Part shown: positions 23,826 to 35,600 of the stretch, in pieces
Layout of the letters: each line of letters starts with the position of its first letter
Numbering within the stretch: the stretch's first letter is position 1
Source: Stercorarius parasiticus
Taxonomy: Eukaryota; Chordata; Aves; Charadriiformes; Stercorariidae
NCBI GenBank assembly: GCA_013396915.1
Contig: VWZL01002058.1
Location: forward strand, 1-64,000
Direction: 5' to 3'
DNA length: 64,000 nucleotides
Program-made: the position numbers and the translations under genes
The notes under the pieces: model-generated
Told to the model about the DNA's origin: nothing
The model's database searches: none
What the model saw: only the letters and a program-made list of their open reading frames with translations

Positions 23826-26800
23826 TAGTCAGTGAATGATGATTTCTTCTAAGCCTAGCATGTATCAATACACTTTATGTGCTGGTCCGGAATGGTAGAG
23901 GCAGATCCTTTTGAAAGGTGGGCTTTTATAGAGTGGTGGGCCAAGTACCTAGACTGAACATTATTCATTAACTTAGTCTGGATTAAATGCTTCACATTCA
24001 TGTCAAAGTCCTGATGCTGCTTAAATGCTTTACTTAATGTTGTTTTATATCTAAAGCACTGCAATTCCCATCCACAGCTGGCTGGATCCAAAGTTGTCTG
24101 CAGTAACGGGAGACTGTGTTGTGGTCAGCAAAAGGGAATTTAGTCACGTTTACTCACACCTTTCAGTTTAAGGAAAGATATAATAAAAGTGACTAAAAAG
24201 AGGGTTAATTCTGGGAGACGCACTGCTCAGAGAGGGAAGATTCTGGGAAGGCTGTGAGTTAGAACAGAAACTTTTCTTTAAGCATATCATTTAATAATAA
24301 TTATCTTTTTATCAATGTAAATTATTTTTCCTTTTGAAAATCCTAAATTAAAATATATGTGTTTTTTTCTTCCTTCTGTTCTGTTTTCCTTTTTTTTGTC
24401 CCCATTTTTTCCTTCATTTTGTTCCTAGCAAAAAGGATGCAATCAGAAAATAAAGGGGGAAAAGCAGAAAAGGCACTTTGAAAACCTATTTTTAAGTGAA
24501 GTTGAGAAAAGGAAATTCTGTTTGACTTGCCCTTTGCAAAAAAAGCAAACAAGAATAGCTTTAGGACTTTCTCATGAAAACCATTTTCATCAACAGAGTC
24601 AATGTGGCTTTCTGCAAGACAGAGATCGCTTCTTATTTCCAGCTGCACCCCCTTCCTGAAGTTTTCAGTATATGGACTTTAATGGCTTGTTTTGTGCTTG
24701 TGCTTCCTGTAGTTTTTGAGGCATCTTTGTTCTTCCAGCTCAAGGCCAAAGTCCAAACTAAGCAATTGTGAAAAAATTGAAAAAGGACAGGAGACACTTC
24801 AGGAGTGAACACAGGCTTCCATCTAATATATGGAATAGATTTATTTTGTTATTGTTTTGTTTATTTCTCTGCTATTCTTTTTAATTAGAATACCAATTGA
24901 TTTTCCATTGTCAAGAATAACTAGGTTCCAATCAGCAGAGTCTGGAATATTAAGTAGACTTAATTTTTTTTTATATGGAACCCATAACAATGTTAATATT
25001 AAAATGTCATCAGTCTCGCTGAGATACATAATGAGCATGAAATGAACATATTTTTTTTTTTATCCCCTTGCTTTTGCAGATCCAATTTAAATTACAAATG
25101 TTCTTGATAAAAATTGCACAGACTAATTCGGATATCACAGACAATTATTTCCAGTTTGGTGGGGAAAAAAAAAAATCTCCAAAAAAAAAAAAATTTGGAG
25201 AGGACTTTCAAACTGAGTGCGATGGGTCTGAAGCATTCCTGATCCTCATGGGTCCATCAAGAGGGGTAGTTTAAAAAAGTTAAATATTTCTCCTTCTGAA
25301 ATGGCCACTCTACCTGGGGGAACAAATCCAGATTGATTCACCTTTATCAATTTATCCTCTGAATATGTATATTCTAGAACAAGACAGTCTTGTTTCAAGT
25401 GAACTTAAATCCATTTCAGAGATTCATTTGTCATATGACTCATTTACTGTGGAACAATAGCATCCACAAAGTGTGTTAATTAAGAATGTTTTTTCTGCTT
25501 AAAATTAACATCCTGACTCTATCTAAATGAACTGTGATGTGCAGACTCTGTACGCTGTGAATGAACTTTGCTGTGTGTTTCCTAATGTAAAGGGATGCAT
25601 TTCATACCAGCTTGATGGGTTTTTCAAAAACCCATAGCAACGGGGTTACTTGAGGTCTGCTACACTGCAAATGGTATTGTCACTACACAGAGATGAAGTA
25701 TTACTACTTTTCATGTAGATATGGTTATACCTCTAGAGAAGTACTTATATCCATACAGATAATGCCTGAAAAGCAGGGAGAAAATCAGAACAAGTGGCTA
25801 ATAAACCTGTCTGAATGTTTTCCTAGAGTCTCTCTGCATCATGCATTTTGCATTAAAGAATGCCCAACTGAAGTAATTATACCTATAATTAAAGTAGGTC
25901 TTAGATGCTCATTTCTGCATGGCAGGGTCTGTCTTTTTATTAGTTGATCATATAAACTCACTTATATGTGCTGGTTATTAGCACCCAGAACAATAAGGGC
26001 ACTGATTTACGGCTAGCTACTGCAATAAATAAAAGCTATTAACAGATTTTGGTGTTGTAGTCCCAGATCATCCAAAGGATGTAACAATTAATGGAAAATC
26101 AGGAGAAGAGGAATAATTTTCTGCGGCGTCCTGTCCTTTGTGTGTTCCTCCTCCCTTGTAGGCTTCAGTTTGCTTTTAAAGGAAGACTAGATCTCTGGCT
26201 CAGGGACACCTAAGGTGGGATTTGTTTCATCTACTGCAACTGCAGTTGTTGATAGTGTGGGGGTTTCTGTCTGAGAATCTTCTTTTTTGCCAGCAGAAAG
26301 CGATTTCAGAAAGCAAATGGAGATCAGGACACGTCTCAGACAGTTGACAGCAAACTGAGATCTGAAATGCCATCAGCAGCTCTCCAGTCAGCAGTTGGTG
26401 TGGCTCCAGTCTGGGGTTGGGAGTCTAGACTGGACAGAGGCTCTCCAGCTCAAAAAAAAAGTGTGTATTTACCATTCACAATTTGCTTTTCATGACACAT
26501 AGGCCAGTACAGGAGTCTGTGGTTTGAACACAGAAAAGAACAGGAATAACCATAAAGATTTGATCATTTACTGATCCGAGGGCATCACTAAGTCTCTTTT
26601 ATGCCAGTGTCCCAGACATTGAGGAACAGAATTGATAGCACTGTAGAAAAGGGGTCAGAAAAAGTCATCAAGATCTGACCAGGCAGAGAGGTAAGGCTGA
26701 TAAATATCTCTTGAAAGCATCTGCCAGGTAGAGACAGCTCACTCCTGTCATTCACTGAGTGGGCTGTAGTCTTCAACCTACGCTACTGTGTCATTGTGTC

Positions 26801-27489
26801 TTGTTGTTGGAGGATGACGTTTTTGTGCATTTGAAGTTCTTATTTAAGCAGCTTGCGTCTCTCTGTATCTGAAAGGAAACACAGTCTTCTCCTTGTTTTA
26901 CCTTGGAGCTTCTCAGCAGAAAATAGATTTGGAGTGTCTTCCACTGTAGATCAAGAAATGGAAAATCCTCTCTGCAACTGTTCTTCTATAAGATAATGTT
27001 AGGCTCTCTCAACCAAGTCCCAAATAAGTATTTATAATGGACTTCTGAAAAGATCCCTTCACTATCAAATATTTTCCCCTGGTTAATTGCCAGGAATAAA
27101 ATATAACTATCGAATTTTATAGATGTCACTAAGCTTTGGGGAGACTAAGGAAGAAGGATGGGATTTTCAGTGTGGTGACACATGGATCATTTGGTAAAAT
27201 GTGTTCAGATAAGTAGTGTATGTTTCAATGAGGTCAAAATTCTGCATACATCTAAGAGCAAATAAGGCAGATCAGTCATCTATCAGGGGCTGACTTCATC
27301 CTACAAATTAACATATAAAGTGGACTGATTTTTTATAGGGTTTATATCAAGCAGTAACTGAGAAAGACTTATGGCAGATAATCAGACAAATATGAGCTCC
27401 TACTTCAGTGCAGAAGCCAAAAAGGACTAATGTGATTCCCTGAGGCATAAACATGGATCTTCAGTTTGGCCGAGGTTGTGTTAATTCTG
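23826..27489. other. Intergenic, no gene seen
   Basis: AT-rich with homopolymer runs (T at 25050-25061, A at 25165-25175 and 25181-25193). No gene or interspersed repeat recognised. Confidence 0.6.
25177..25200. repeat. Inverted repeat around a poly-A run
   Basis: CTCCAAA (25177-25183) and TTTGGAG (25194-25200) are perfect complements separated by ten A residues. Confidence 0.9.
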
Positions 27490-28045
27490 TGTTTGTCACT
27501 GGTGAGATTATGGCCTGGGTTGCAATGGAAAGAAGTTGATAAATTGGAGAAGTTTCGGAGAAAGGCTGTGAGAATCATTAAAGGATTGGATTTGGCTTAA
27601 AAGGACATGAACAGAGCCTACTTATTAGAGAGAAGGTCAAGAAATTGTTTGATCACAGTCCATAAAAATTTACATCCGACCAGACTATTTAGCCTAGCCA
27701 ACAAAGGTATGGCAGCATTTATCTGGAAACCGAAGCCAGATAAATTCAAAGAAGAAATCTGATTCAAGTTTCTTCTTGATATTAAATATAATCAATGGAT
27801 AAATTTTTTTTAAGTGTTACTGAGCAGCATAATTCATCACTGCCAATTTCTAAATCAGGATGGGAAGCATCTTGGAACTGTCTGAGAATACAAACAAGTG
27901 TTGACTCCGGTAAATCTTCTGGATATCAGACTGTCAGCAAAAAAAATATATATTGGAACACAATGAACTTTGACTACTTGTATGGGGAGCTTATTCTGTG
28001 TTCTGGAAATGCAGGACTAGATGCATGTCATAAATTTTTCATACT
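27490..28045 (+). mobile_element. Ancient CR1/L3-like LINE 3' end
   Basis: Highly diverged but collinear over about 550 bp with the old CR1 class shared with other reptiles. The order is AAATTGGAGAAGTTTCGG, GAATCATTAAAGGATTGGA, TTGATCACAGTCCATAAAAA, TTTAGCCTAGCCAACAAAGG, CAGATAAATTC, TCATCACTGCCAATTTCTAA, then the UTR words GGGGAGCTTATTCTGTG and GCAGGACTAGATGCATG. No frame survives. The 94-codon frame inside it is accidental. Confidence 0.75.
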
Positions 28046-28514
28046 TTTCTCTGCTGATCCCCAGAATAAAACAAGATAGAGGATTTATTCCACAGGATCC
28101 AACAATTCCTGGATGAGCTGGAGAACACTATTAGAAAGGCAAAACAATATTAGAGTGTCCTGCAATGAAGAACATTCCATGGCTTCTGATGGACTATTGT
28201 CATGTCTAGTTATATAAACTGCTGAAGTGATTGTTTTTCCCCCAGCATAAATAGGATTTTACAACTCCCTGCCTTCACATCTTGATAGCAGGTGTCCAGT
28301 CAAGATCCATTTAAAACCATGCTCTCTCTCCAACAGTAGCAAAGACTAGAGTTTTGAAGAAAAGTCCAAGGCAGCTCTAATACTGACCAGTCACTAAATA
28401 ACCACTTCAACATTCTTGATTCAAATGTGAAGGAGACAGAAGGCAGGCAAGTGCCAGAGGTCATTGCGAAATGATCTCTACCAAATCCTGGTTGTTGCTG
28501 ATGATTTTGCTGTA
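28046..28514. other. Intergenic, no gene seen
   Basis: Nothing recognised between the ancient CR1 and the next young copy. Confidence 0.6.
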
Positions 28515-28746
28515 TCATAGAATCACAGAATCACAGAATGGTTTGGGTTAGAAGGGACCTTAAAGGCCATCTAGTTCCAACCCCCTGCCATGGGCAGGGA
28601 CACCTCCCACTACACCACATTGCTCAAAGCTCCATCCAGCCTGGCCTTGAACACTTCCAGGGATGGGGCATCCACAGCTTCTCTGGGCAACCTGTCCCAG
28701 TGTCTCGCCACCCTCACAGTAAAGAATTTCTTCTTAATATCTACTA
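28515..28746 (-). mobile_element. CR1 LINE 3' end, 5'-truncated
   Basis: Reversed tail of ATCACAGA-type units, CCCTGCCATGGGCAGGGACA UTR, then CCAGGGATGGGGCATCCACA and CTTCTCTGGGCAACCTG. It stops near CTTCTTAATATCTAC. Well preserved for its length. Confidence 0.95.
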
Positions 28747-29184
28747 CTTTAATGTAAAGATGGTGATGGGTATTCGCCACCTGGCTTGTGGTGATGAGTG
28801 TGTTTATCTAAGAGGACAACCAGAAGCCTTTTAGGTACTCTTATTATGTGAGGTGTGGCACAGTTAGTTCTTTTCAAAGTGCCGAAAGGAAACCTGTAAT
28901 ACCAAATGTGATGATCTGGACCCTGAAGTGACAGGACCATCCGTTGGTAAAGCCTGTATTTACGGAAAGTAAAAATTATTGGAATCCTTGGAATGCATAA
29001 ACTTATACATCGTCTTCAATCAGACTTTTGCTCTTTAACTCTTCCTGATAACATTCCAGACGTCTTTCTTTGTAATGTGCAAATAATTTCTTCTTAAATT
29101 GCTAATTAAATCAAGATTTCTTCCTGTTTTTCTTTCTGTTCAGTTTCAAGGTGAAAAAATAGCTAAAGTATCCCCAAATTTTCA
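28747..29184. other. Intergenic, no gene seen
   Basis: No feature recognised. Confidence 0.6.
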
Positions 29185-29904
29185 AGCAGGGTTCACTTGT
29201 GCCCTGGCAGCCAAGAGGGAAAACTGCATCTTGGGGTGCATCAAACACAGCACAACCAGCTGGTCAAAAGAGGTGATCATCTTGCTCTATTCAGTGTTGG
29301 TGCATCCTCACCTTGAGTACTGTGGGCAATTCTGGGACCCATAATTTAAGGGTGTTAATGATCTTGAATGTGTCCAGAGGAAGGCAACAAAGCTGGTGAA
29401 AGATCTGGAAAGCATGTCCTAGAGGAGCAGCCAAGAACTCTGGGTTTGTCTAGTTTGGAGAAAAGGAGGCTGAGGGGTGATCTCATGGTCCTCTACAGCT
29501 TCCTGAGGAGGGACGTGGAGAGGGAGGTGTTGATTTCTTCTCCCTGGGATCCAGTGATAGGATGTGTGGGAATGGTTCAAAGCTGCACCAGGGGAGGTTC
29601 AGACTGGACAACAGGAGCATTTCTTTGCTGAGAGGGTGGTCAAACATTGGAACAGGCTTCCTAGAGAGGTTGTCAATGCCCCAGGCCTGACAGTGTTTAA
29701 GAGGCATTTGGGTGATGTCCTTAACAACACGTTTTACCTTTTGGTCAGCCCTGGATTGGTCAGGCAGTTGGACTAGATGTTCCTTCCTGTTGGACTGTAG
29801 GTCCCTTCCAACTGAGACTTCTATTCTATTCTATTCTATTCTATTCTATTCTATTCTATTCTATTCTATTCTATTCTATTCTATTCCATCCTACTCTATT
29901 CTAT
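29185..29904 (+). mobile_element. CR1 LINE 3' end with pentanucleotide tail
   Basis: The longest young copy in plus orientation after the one at 59.2 kb. It begins in the reverse-transcriptase C-terminus (ALAAKRENCILGCIKHSTTS, then LLYSVLVHPHLEYCGQFWDP) and hits a stop at 29342-29344. The frame breaks again before [16 protein letters not shown] (29368-29631). The last part (29564-29776) reads [20 protein letters not shown]. Its 3' UTR (GTTGGACTAGATGTTCC, GTAGGTCCCTTCCAACTGAG) differs from the other groups. Its tail is built of CTATT instead of ATTCTATG. Confidence 0.93.
29819..29904. repeat. (CTATT)n pentanucleotide array at CR1 tail
   Basis: Thirteen perfect CTATT units (29821-29885), then variant units CCATC, CTACT and CTATT, and a final partial CTAT. 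The array sits exactly where the CR1 3' tail belongs and is then cut by the LTR at 29905. Confidence 0.97.
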
Positions 29905-30494
29905 TGTTGTGGTTTAACTCCAGCCAGCAACTAGGACTATGTAGACATCAGCTCATTCCCCCTAGTTGGGATGGGGGAGAGAATCGGAAGAGCAAAGGTG
30001 AGAAAATTCAGGGGCTGAGATAGAGGCAATTTAATAGGTAGAGCAAAAGCCATACATGCAAGCAATGCAAGCAAAGCTAAACAAGCAATTCCTTCACTAC
30101 TTCCCATGGGCAGGCAGGTGTTCAGCCATCTCCGGGAAAGCAGGGGTCCGTCATGCATAATGGTCATTTGGGAAGACAAACACCATAACTCCAAATATCC
30201 CCCCCTTCCTTCTTCCTCTCCCAGATTTATTGCTGAGCATGACATTGTATAGCATGGACTACCCCTTTGATCAGTTGGGATCAACTGTACCAGCCGTGTC
30301 TTCTCACAGCTTCTTGTGCACTCCCAGCCTACTAGCTGATGGGGCGGTGTGAGGAGCAGAAAAGGCCTTGAGAGTTTAGCAACAATCAAAAACATCAGTG
30401 CACTATTGACATCACTCTCATCCCTAATCCAAAACATAGTCCCACACCAGCTGCTAGCAAGAAAGTTAACTCCATCCCAGCTGAAGCCATGACA
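29905..30494 (-). mobile_element. Solo LTR of a bird endogenous retrovirus
   Basis: A 590-bp element with TG...CA ends, flanked by a perfect 5-bp duplication TCTAT (29900-29904 and 30495-30499). The sense strand is minus. It starts TGTCATGGCTTCAGC and ends GTTAAACCACAACA, as in a common LTR of bird genomes. A degenerate TATA-like box lies near 30225-30232, and an ATTAAA polyadenylation signal lies on the minus strand at 30035-30030. No internal retroviral genes adjoin it, so it is a solo LTR left by recombination. The 5-bp duplication fits an ERVL-like or gammaretrovirus-like element better than a 6-bp ERVK. The 190-codon minus frame inside (29937-30509) is a chance frame, not a gene. Confidence 0.92.
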
Positions 30495-30499
30495 TCTAT

Positions 30500-33420
30500 T
30501 CAGGTTCATCGAAAATGTTTTGAGTCCTCAAATGTCACTTGGAGGACATTTCCTCCAAGGAAGGAAGGAACAGAGAGAAAGAATTGGAAATCATTCTGCA
30601 GACCTCTTGCCAAGGACCTCCCAACCCTACAATGTTTGCCAGCTCAGAAGGAAAAACATGCCATCATTTCTGTTATTTTAAAGTGATACAGTAGAGTGGA
30701 AAGTGATTCAAAATGCTGAAGTGCCTTCAGCAGCATTAGAAATGCTCTATTTTTAGAGTGATCAGTCAACACATTGCCAGAATGATGGCCACTGATCCAG
30801 TGAGCCAATTAAAATATATATGTATTCAAATCAGGTCAGAAATTAAAATAGAAATTTTAAAAGGATGGGAGCCCAACTAGTAAAAAAAAAAAAAAATCGA
30901 AAAGGTACCAAGCTATTTGTGAGCAATAGAACCAGACAAGCTGAGATCCTTTACTAATTTCTCCCGTGGACTTTCTGATGGATATGCTTAATAACCTTTC
31001 TTCTGTGGGGATCAAAATTTGGGTCTCCCTTTTCTATTGTGAAATGTCCAGGGACCTATATATTTATGTCCTCTGGTGCTGTCAAATTTGCTTGAAACTG
31101 CTCACTGGGTTTCAAGGAATTTTAGGAAGTGATGGGCAAACATAAGGCTCAGATAAATGGGAAAAAATCTCACTTCTTTACGAAGCTGATCTGGGGACAC
31201 ATTTTTAGAAAATGTGGGAAAAAAAAGCCCTTCTTGCTCAAACTAAAAATTACTTCAAATTCCCATCAGGCCTGCATTTGCTGGGATAATTTTTTTTTTT
31301 TTTTGGTGTAACCAGGTAAAACAAAGTAAGAAGCAGAAAAAGCCAGATGTGATTCAGCTTTTGAGAATAATCCTTAATGCAGGAGAACACAGAGGGCAAA
31401 AGGATGCTGAAGGTCTGCTTCCCAGGCCAGGATTTCTGGAAGGACCTCCGTTTAACACTACTCCTAGCACCAAGAGTCCCAGTCCAGTGCTGGTGTCCCC
31501 ATGTTCTCCTGCAGGAGTGCTGCTAGTTCTCTTCTTATGTCTTAACAAGAATAGCATGGGACCAAATAGTTAGTCCATGAAATATAATAGCAAATAAGCA
31601 CACACAGAGACTGAACTTCAACTCTGAGCAGAAAAGTGTTGCTGGTAATGAATACTTCTGCAATTAAAAACAAATGAGATGTAGCATTGTCCCAGTCCAC
31701 TTCTGGTGATCCAGATCTTGGAGTCTACTCAATATCACATGCTATGTTAATGCTGGGAAGAAAGCCCGGGTATCTTGGCCGCTGGCCCGGTGCACTAGCC
31801 ACCAGGTTACTGGAGCAAATCTTTCCAAGCCTGAGCTTAGCCACTGCTTTTTGCATGGTCCATGACACAGCCTTCTGGCAGATGGAGAAGTCCCTTCTAC
31901 AGTTCCTTTCTGCTTCCAAGGACCCATATGGAGCTGCAACGTCAATATTTCCAGCAGCTCAATGAGGTCAGTGGCTCAAAATTCAGCAAGAGCAAAGGGA
32001 TAAGAAAAGGAGGTAATGGGGAAACACATCCTCTCGGGTAAGTACAATGGGTCTCCTGCCTTCCCAGGGAAATGAAACAGAAACCTCAATCTGAAGCTAG
32101 CACTGGTCAGCTCAGCCAGTAGCACCTCTCTGTTCCAGCAGAGCTCATTGCCTGTCATGCCTCCCAGCCCCAGTAGCAGTGTGGTCCCAACATATTGACC
32201 CCAGTGCAGGGACCAGTGCCACTATGGACTGAAATACTCTAAGTGCCCGTGTTAAAGACTCCCTGACAATGAGATAGTCAAGAATGGATGGATGTGGACA
32301 AGGACTTGCAACTTCACATTTTAATCATTTTATTGGTTTTCAATTACTCTCTCTTCTTGGGAAGTGGTAACAGATGCATTGGCCAACAAAGGATTTCCAC
32401 TCCAGGTTGATGGCAGTTGTCTGCAGCATGGGAGGAATATGGAGTGTCATGAACGGTCTGGTTGAGCTGCTCACCTTCACGCACTTGGGAGAAAAGTTGC
32501 CTACTCCATGTGACTCTTGTGACATCTGCTGAACACTTGAGCACTCCCCAATGTTGGAAGGCATCCTAAGTTTTGCTCTTCTGTAGGACCATTTCTAGCA
32601 GTCAGAGGACATCATCTTCCTTTTCCTTTAACAGGCTAAATTGTAACTGGTCTAAAAATAACCTGAACAGGCTGAAATGAGGTGGCCCTTCCCATTACCA
32701 GCAGTGCACTGACACAGTGAAAAACTTGTCATGAAGGGCTCACAATTCAGATAGGGGGAGTAATGAAGATAAAGCATGGAGGAGATGTGGGGAACAAAAG
32801 AAAAAAAAAAGGCTTGTACACAGTTATTGAGAACATTAAACGTGGAAGTGGAAATAAAAGGCTGGACTTCTGACTGCTAGGTCAATATTTCACCAGCTAG
32901 ATCACTGTCTCTCAAACAGTAGATATCTGAGGGGAGCACGTGGCTCTCTGGGTATCCTGTTCATTGTCTGTGTAGCTCCTAGTAGCACAGTGACACACTC
33001 AAAGAGGACCTCCAAAAGTCAACTGTTTCCTCCAGGCCAGCAGACCCAGTGTCCCAGGAAGAGGCACATCAGGAGGCAGGTGTAGAGGGAAAAATGAGCT
33101 GTTGTTCTGGTCCCAGCATCTCCTCAGGCACCAGCAATACATTGCCATGGCTGGTGACCCAGAACCAGTTGAATAGTTAGACATACCACGGATGGAGAAA
33201 GATCAAGATGAAACATACAGGCTATTACAACCACCTAGGACATTTTCTGACCTATCTGACCCTGGTGCAGATGGGTCCCTGAGCTTCATGTTTCTACAGA
33301 TGATTTCTCTGCTCATGTTCTTCAGGCCTCTTTCTCTTCTTCCCTCCCATTCTCTTCTGTCACATAATTTATGAGTAGCTTCATTTATCTCTCTCACTCA
33401 CAAAAAAACCCATAAAACCA
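30500..33420. other. Intergenic, no gene seen
   Basis: Starts with the last bases of the interrupted CR1 tail (TCTATTC, 30495-30501). Otherwise unique-looking, with a poly-A run at 30882-30896, a poly-T run at about 31289-31304 and a MIR-like relic near 31.8 kb. Confidence 0.55.
31750..31812 (-). mobile_element. MIR-like SINE relic, tRNA-derived head
   Basis: The order GCTGGGAAGAAAGCCCGGGT, GCTGGCCCGGTGCACTAGCC, ACCAGG follows the antisense of a MIR/tRNA-type promoter region (AACCCGGGT, then CAGTGC, then AACCACTAGG). Weak and short. Confidence 0.45.
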
Positions 33421-33780
33421 GCCATACTTTGTCAGATAAAGGCCCATCTAGGCACTGTCCTGTCTCTGAGTGACCAAAAGCAGGCTCTAAGCGTGGGAAG
33501 AGCATAAGTAGAGAGTGAGCACAGGAGGATCTTTTTTTTTTCTTCTGGTCTCCCACTGTTCAGTCATTTTTATCCCTGAAACTTCCAGAGACAGATGTTT
33601 TCTGTGTCCTAGCAGCCTTTGATGCATTTATCTTCCAGGAGCTACCCATTTGTTCCATGAACTCAGCTAAGCTTTTAGCATTCATCATATCCTAGGACAT
33701 CTTTACACTTTGAATGAAGAACCACCTGCTTTTCTTTCTTCTGGTTCTTCCTCCTGATGAACTCTCATCTTCACACTGGA
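33421..33780 (-). mobile_element. Ancient CR1/L3-like LINE 3' end
   Basis: Antisense of an old LINE 3' end well known from turtle and bird genomes: CCATACTTTGTCAGAT, AGGCCCATCTAGGCAC, TGTCCTGTCTCTGAGTGACC, then AGCATAAGTAGAGAGTGAGC. Further in come diverged remnants of the NLWNSLPGDVVK-like coding end. A T run (33531-33541) lies within it. Highly decayed, and boundaries are approximate. Confidence 0.65.
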
Positions 33781-35251
33781 GGAAATAGAGCAATTAATCC
33801 TTACCCACTGTCTCCAAGCCACTCATGATATACTCCAAACATCATAACTTCTGAGTTGGTAGATCTTTTGCTCAGTGAACCCTGCAGGTCTGGCAAGTGA
33901 ATTTGAACTTTCTGTGTGAAACCTTTTCCTACGGCTCTCAGAAAACCCTGCTGTCAAGATTTGGTAGCATGTAGAGATGCTAGCAGAAACTTGTGAGGAA
34001 AAATAGAGTTTGGGGAAACACAATCCAGACTGCCATTGTAAGTAATATGTCTGTGTTTAAATTATATCACGATGACAATCAAGCACCTATTTACCTGCCA
34101 GAATTCATTTTTTTTGTCTCTGATGTAAAGAATTGGCATTTGGAATGCTGTAGTTGTTAAAAAAATAACATACTTGTCAGCAGCTCTGAGTCAACCTGAT
34201 GGAGCCGATCGAACAGTTTACCAAAAAACCACACAAACTCAGATTAGAACCTCAAGACAGTAAATGAAAGAGAAGCTGGCAAGTTGCAAGGGTCACAGGG
34301 CATGTCAAAGAGCTGTAGCCCTGTAGGAGCACTTTTGGGTTCTAGTGTGAGCAGAAATCACGAACCAATGTGATAGCACAGCTCATTGAGCTGTAAGCAT
34401 CCCACATCCCATCTTGGGCATGAGTGATAAAAAATTGGCCTCTCTTTAGACACAGATGTGATGCTACTACTGCTTTTTACCTTTGTTTAAACTCAGCATC
34501 AGAGCACTCAGACATTTCAAGGCTTGGATTTTGGTGGCTTTGCAGTCTGAAAAGAAGTTTAAAACTCCTGTTTCGATGTGGAGAAGGGAAAAACAGCTTC
34601 TTATTGTCCCAGGGAAAGAGTTGCAGGGTCAAGTGGAGTGTATATATCTTTATGGGTTGATACTCAGGAGGGCAGAGAGATGTCTTGGGTCCTGACCCTG
34701 TTTCTGGGCTTGTTTTTGCCACCCATCAGATCTCAGGAATGCAAACTTTTTAGTGAAATGGTAAATCCTTCAATAATCTTCAGCAGGCTTTGAAGCAGAG
34801 GGCCTTAATAGGGCTTTAATTGCACAGTGTCTTGGGCTGCCTGTCAGCTGTTGACGAAAGGTGGGTGCAGAAAGTGCTGCTTATTGAAGGGATGAGCACG
34901 TCTGTCTCTGACAGGACATAACTGGATGATTGCTTTCCAAACAAGGGTGACTATAAAAGCACAGTTGCCTCCCTCAGCCAGGGCAGAGCGACTGTGCTGT
35001 GTCAGAACCTTCATTAAGGGGATGCAGCAGGACACTGTCAGCTGCACTGATTTACCCACCCACATGGAGGGCTTGGAGCAAAGGGATGAAGGAAAATCAA
35101 TATCCTGAATGAATGAGCACAATTGATTTGGTCAAACATTGAGATAAAGGGAGGTGGTTTTTTTCTCCAGGGCAACCATTTGGGTTGTTAAACTGCAATT
35201 ACAGGGTTTTGGCCAAATGAATACTGTGCTGTCAGAAATCACCAGCCCAGA
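33781..35251. other. Intergenic, no gene seen
   Basis: No repeat or exon. The part from about 34800 to 35150 is repeat-free with words such as GTTGACGAAAG and CAATTGATTTGGTCAAACA. It could be conserved, but nothing here proves it. Confidence 0.5.
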
Positions 35252-35600
35252 GTCACAGAATCAGAGAATCATAGAACAGTTAGAGTTGGAAGGAACATTC
35301 AAAGGTCATCTAGTCCAGACCCCCTGCAATGAGCAGGGACATCTTCAACTAGATCAGGTTGCTCAGAGCCTCATCCAACCTGACCTTGAATGTTTCCAGG
35401 GATGGGGCATCGACAGCCTCTCTGGGCAACCTGTTCCAGGGTTTCAGTACCCTCATTGTAAAAAATTTCTTCCTTATAGCTAGTTTAAATCTTCCCTCTT
35501 CTAGTTTAAAACCATTACCCCTTGTCCTATCGCAACAGGCCCTGATAAAAAGTTTGTCCCCATCTTCCTTATAAGTCTCCTTTAAGTACTGAAAGGCCTG
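35252..35600 (-). mobile_element. CR1 LINE 3' end, 5'-truncated
   Basis: Reversed tail (AGTCACAGAATCAGAGAATC), CCCTGCAATGAGCAGGGACA UTR, then the inverted ORF2 end through GGGCATCGACAGCCTCTCTG and TTTAAGTACTGAAAGGCCTG. More diverged than the copies at 17.6 and 28.5 kb, with several frame breaks. Confidence 0.92.

Noticed and set aside
29712..30023. Plus frame with repeated FYSIL units
   Set aside because: Simply the translation of the CTATT microsatellite.
29937..30509. 190-codon minus-strand open frame
   Set aside because: It lies almost entirely within the solo LTR. Such LTRs are non-coding and the peptide resembles no protein. It is open by chance.
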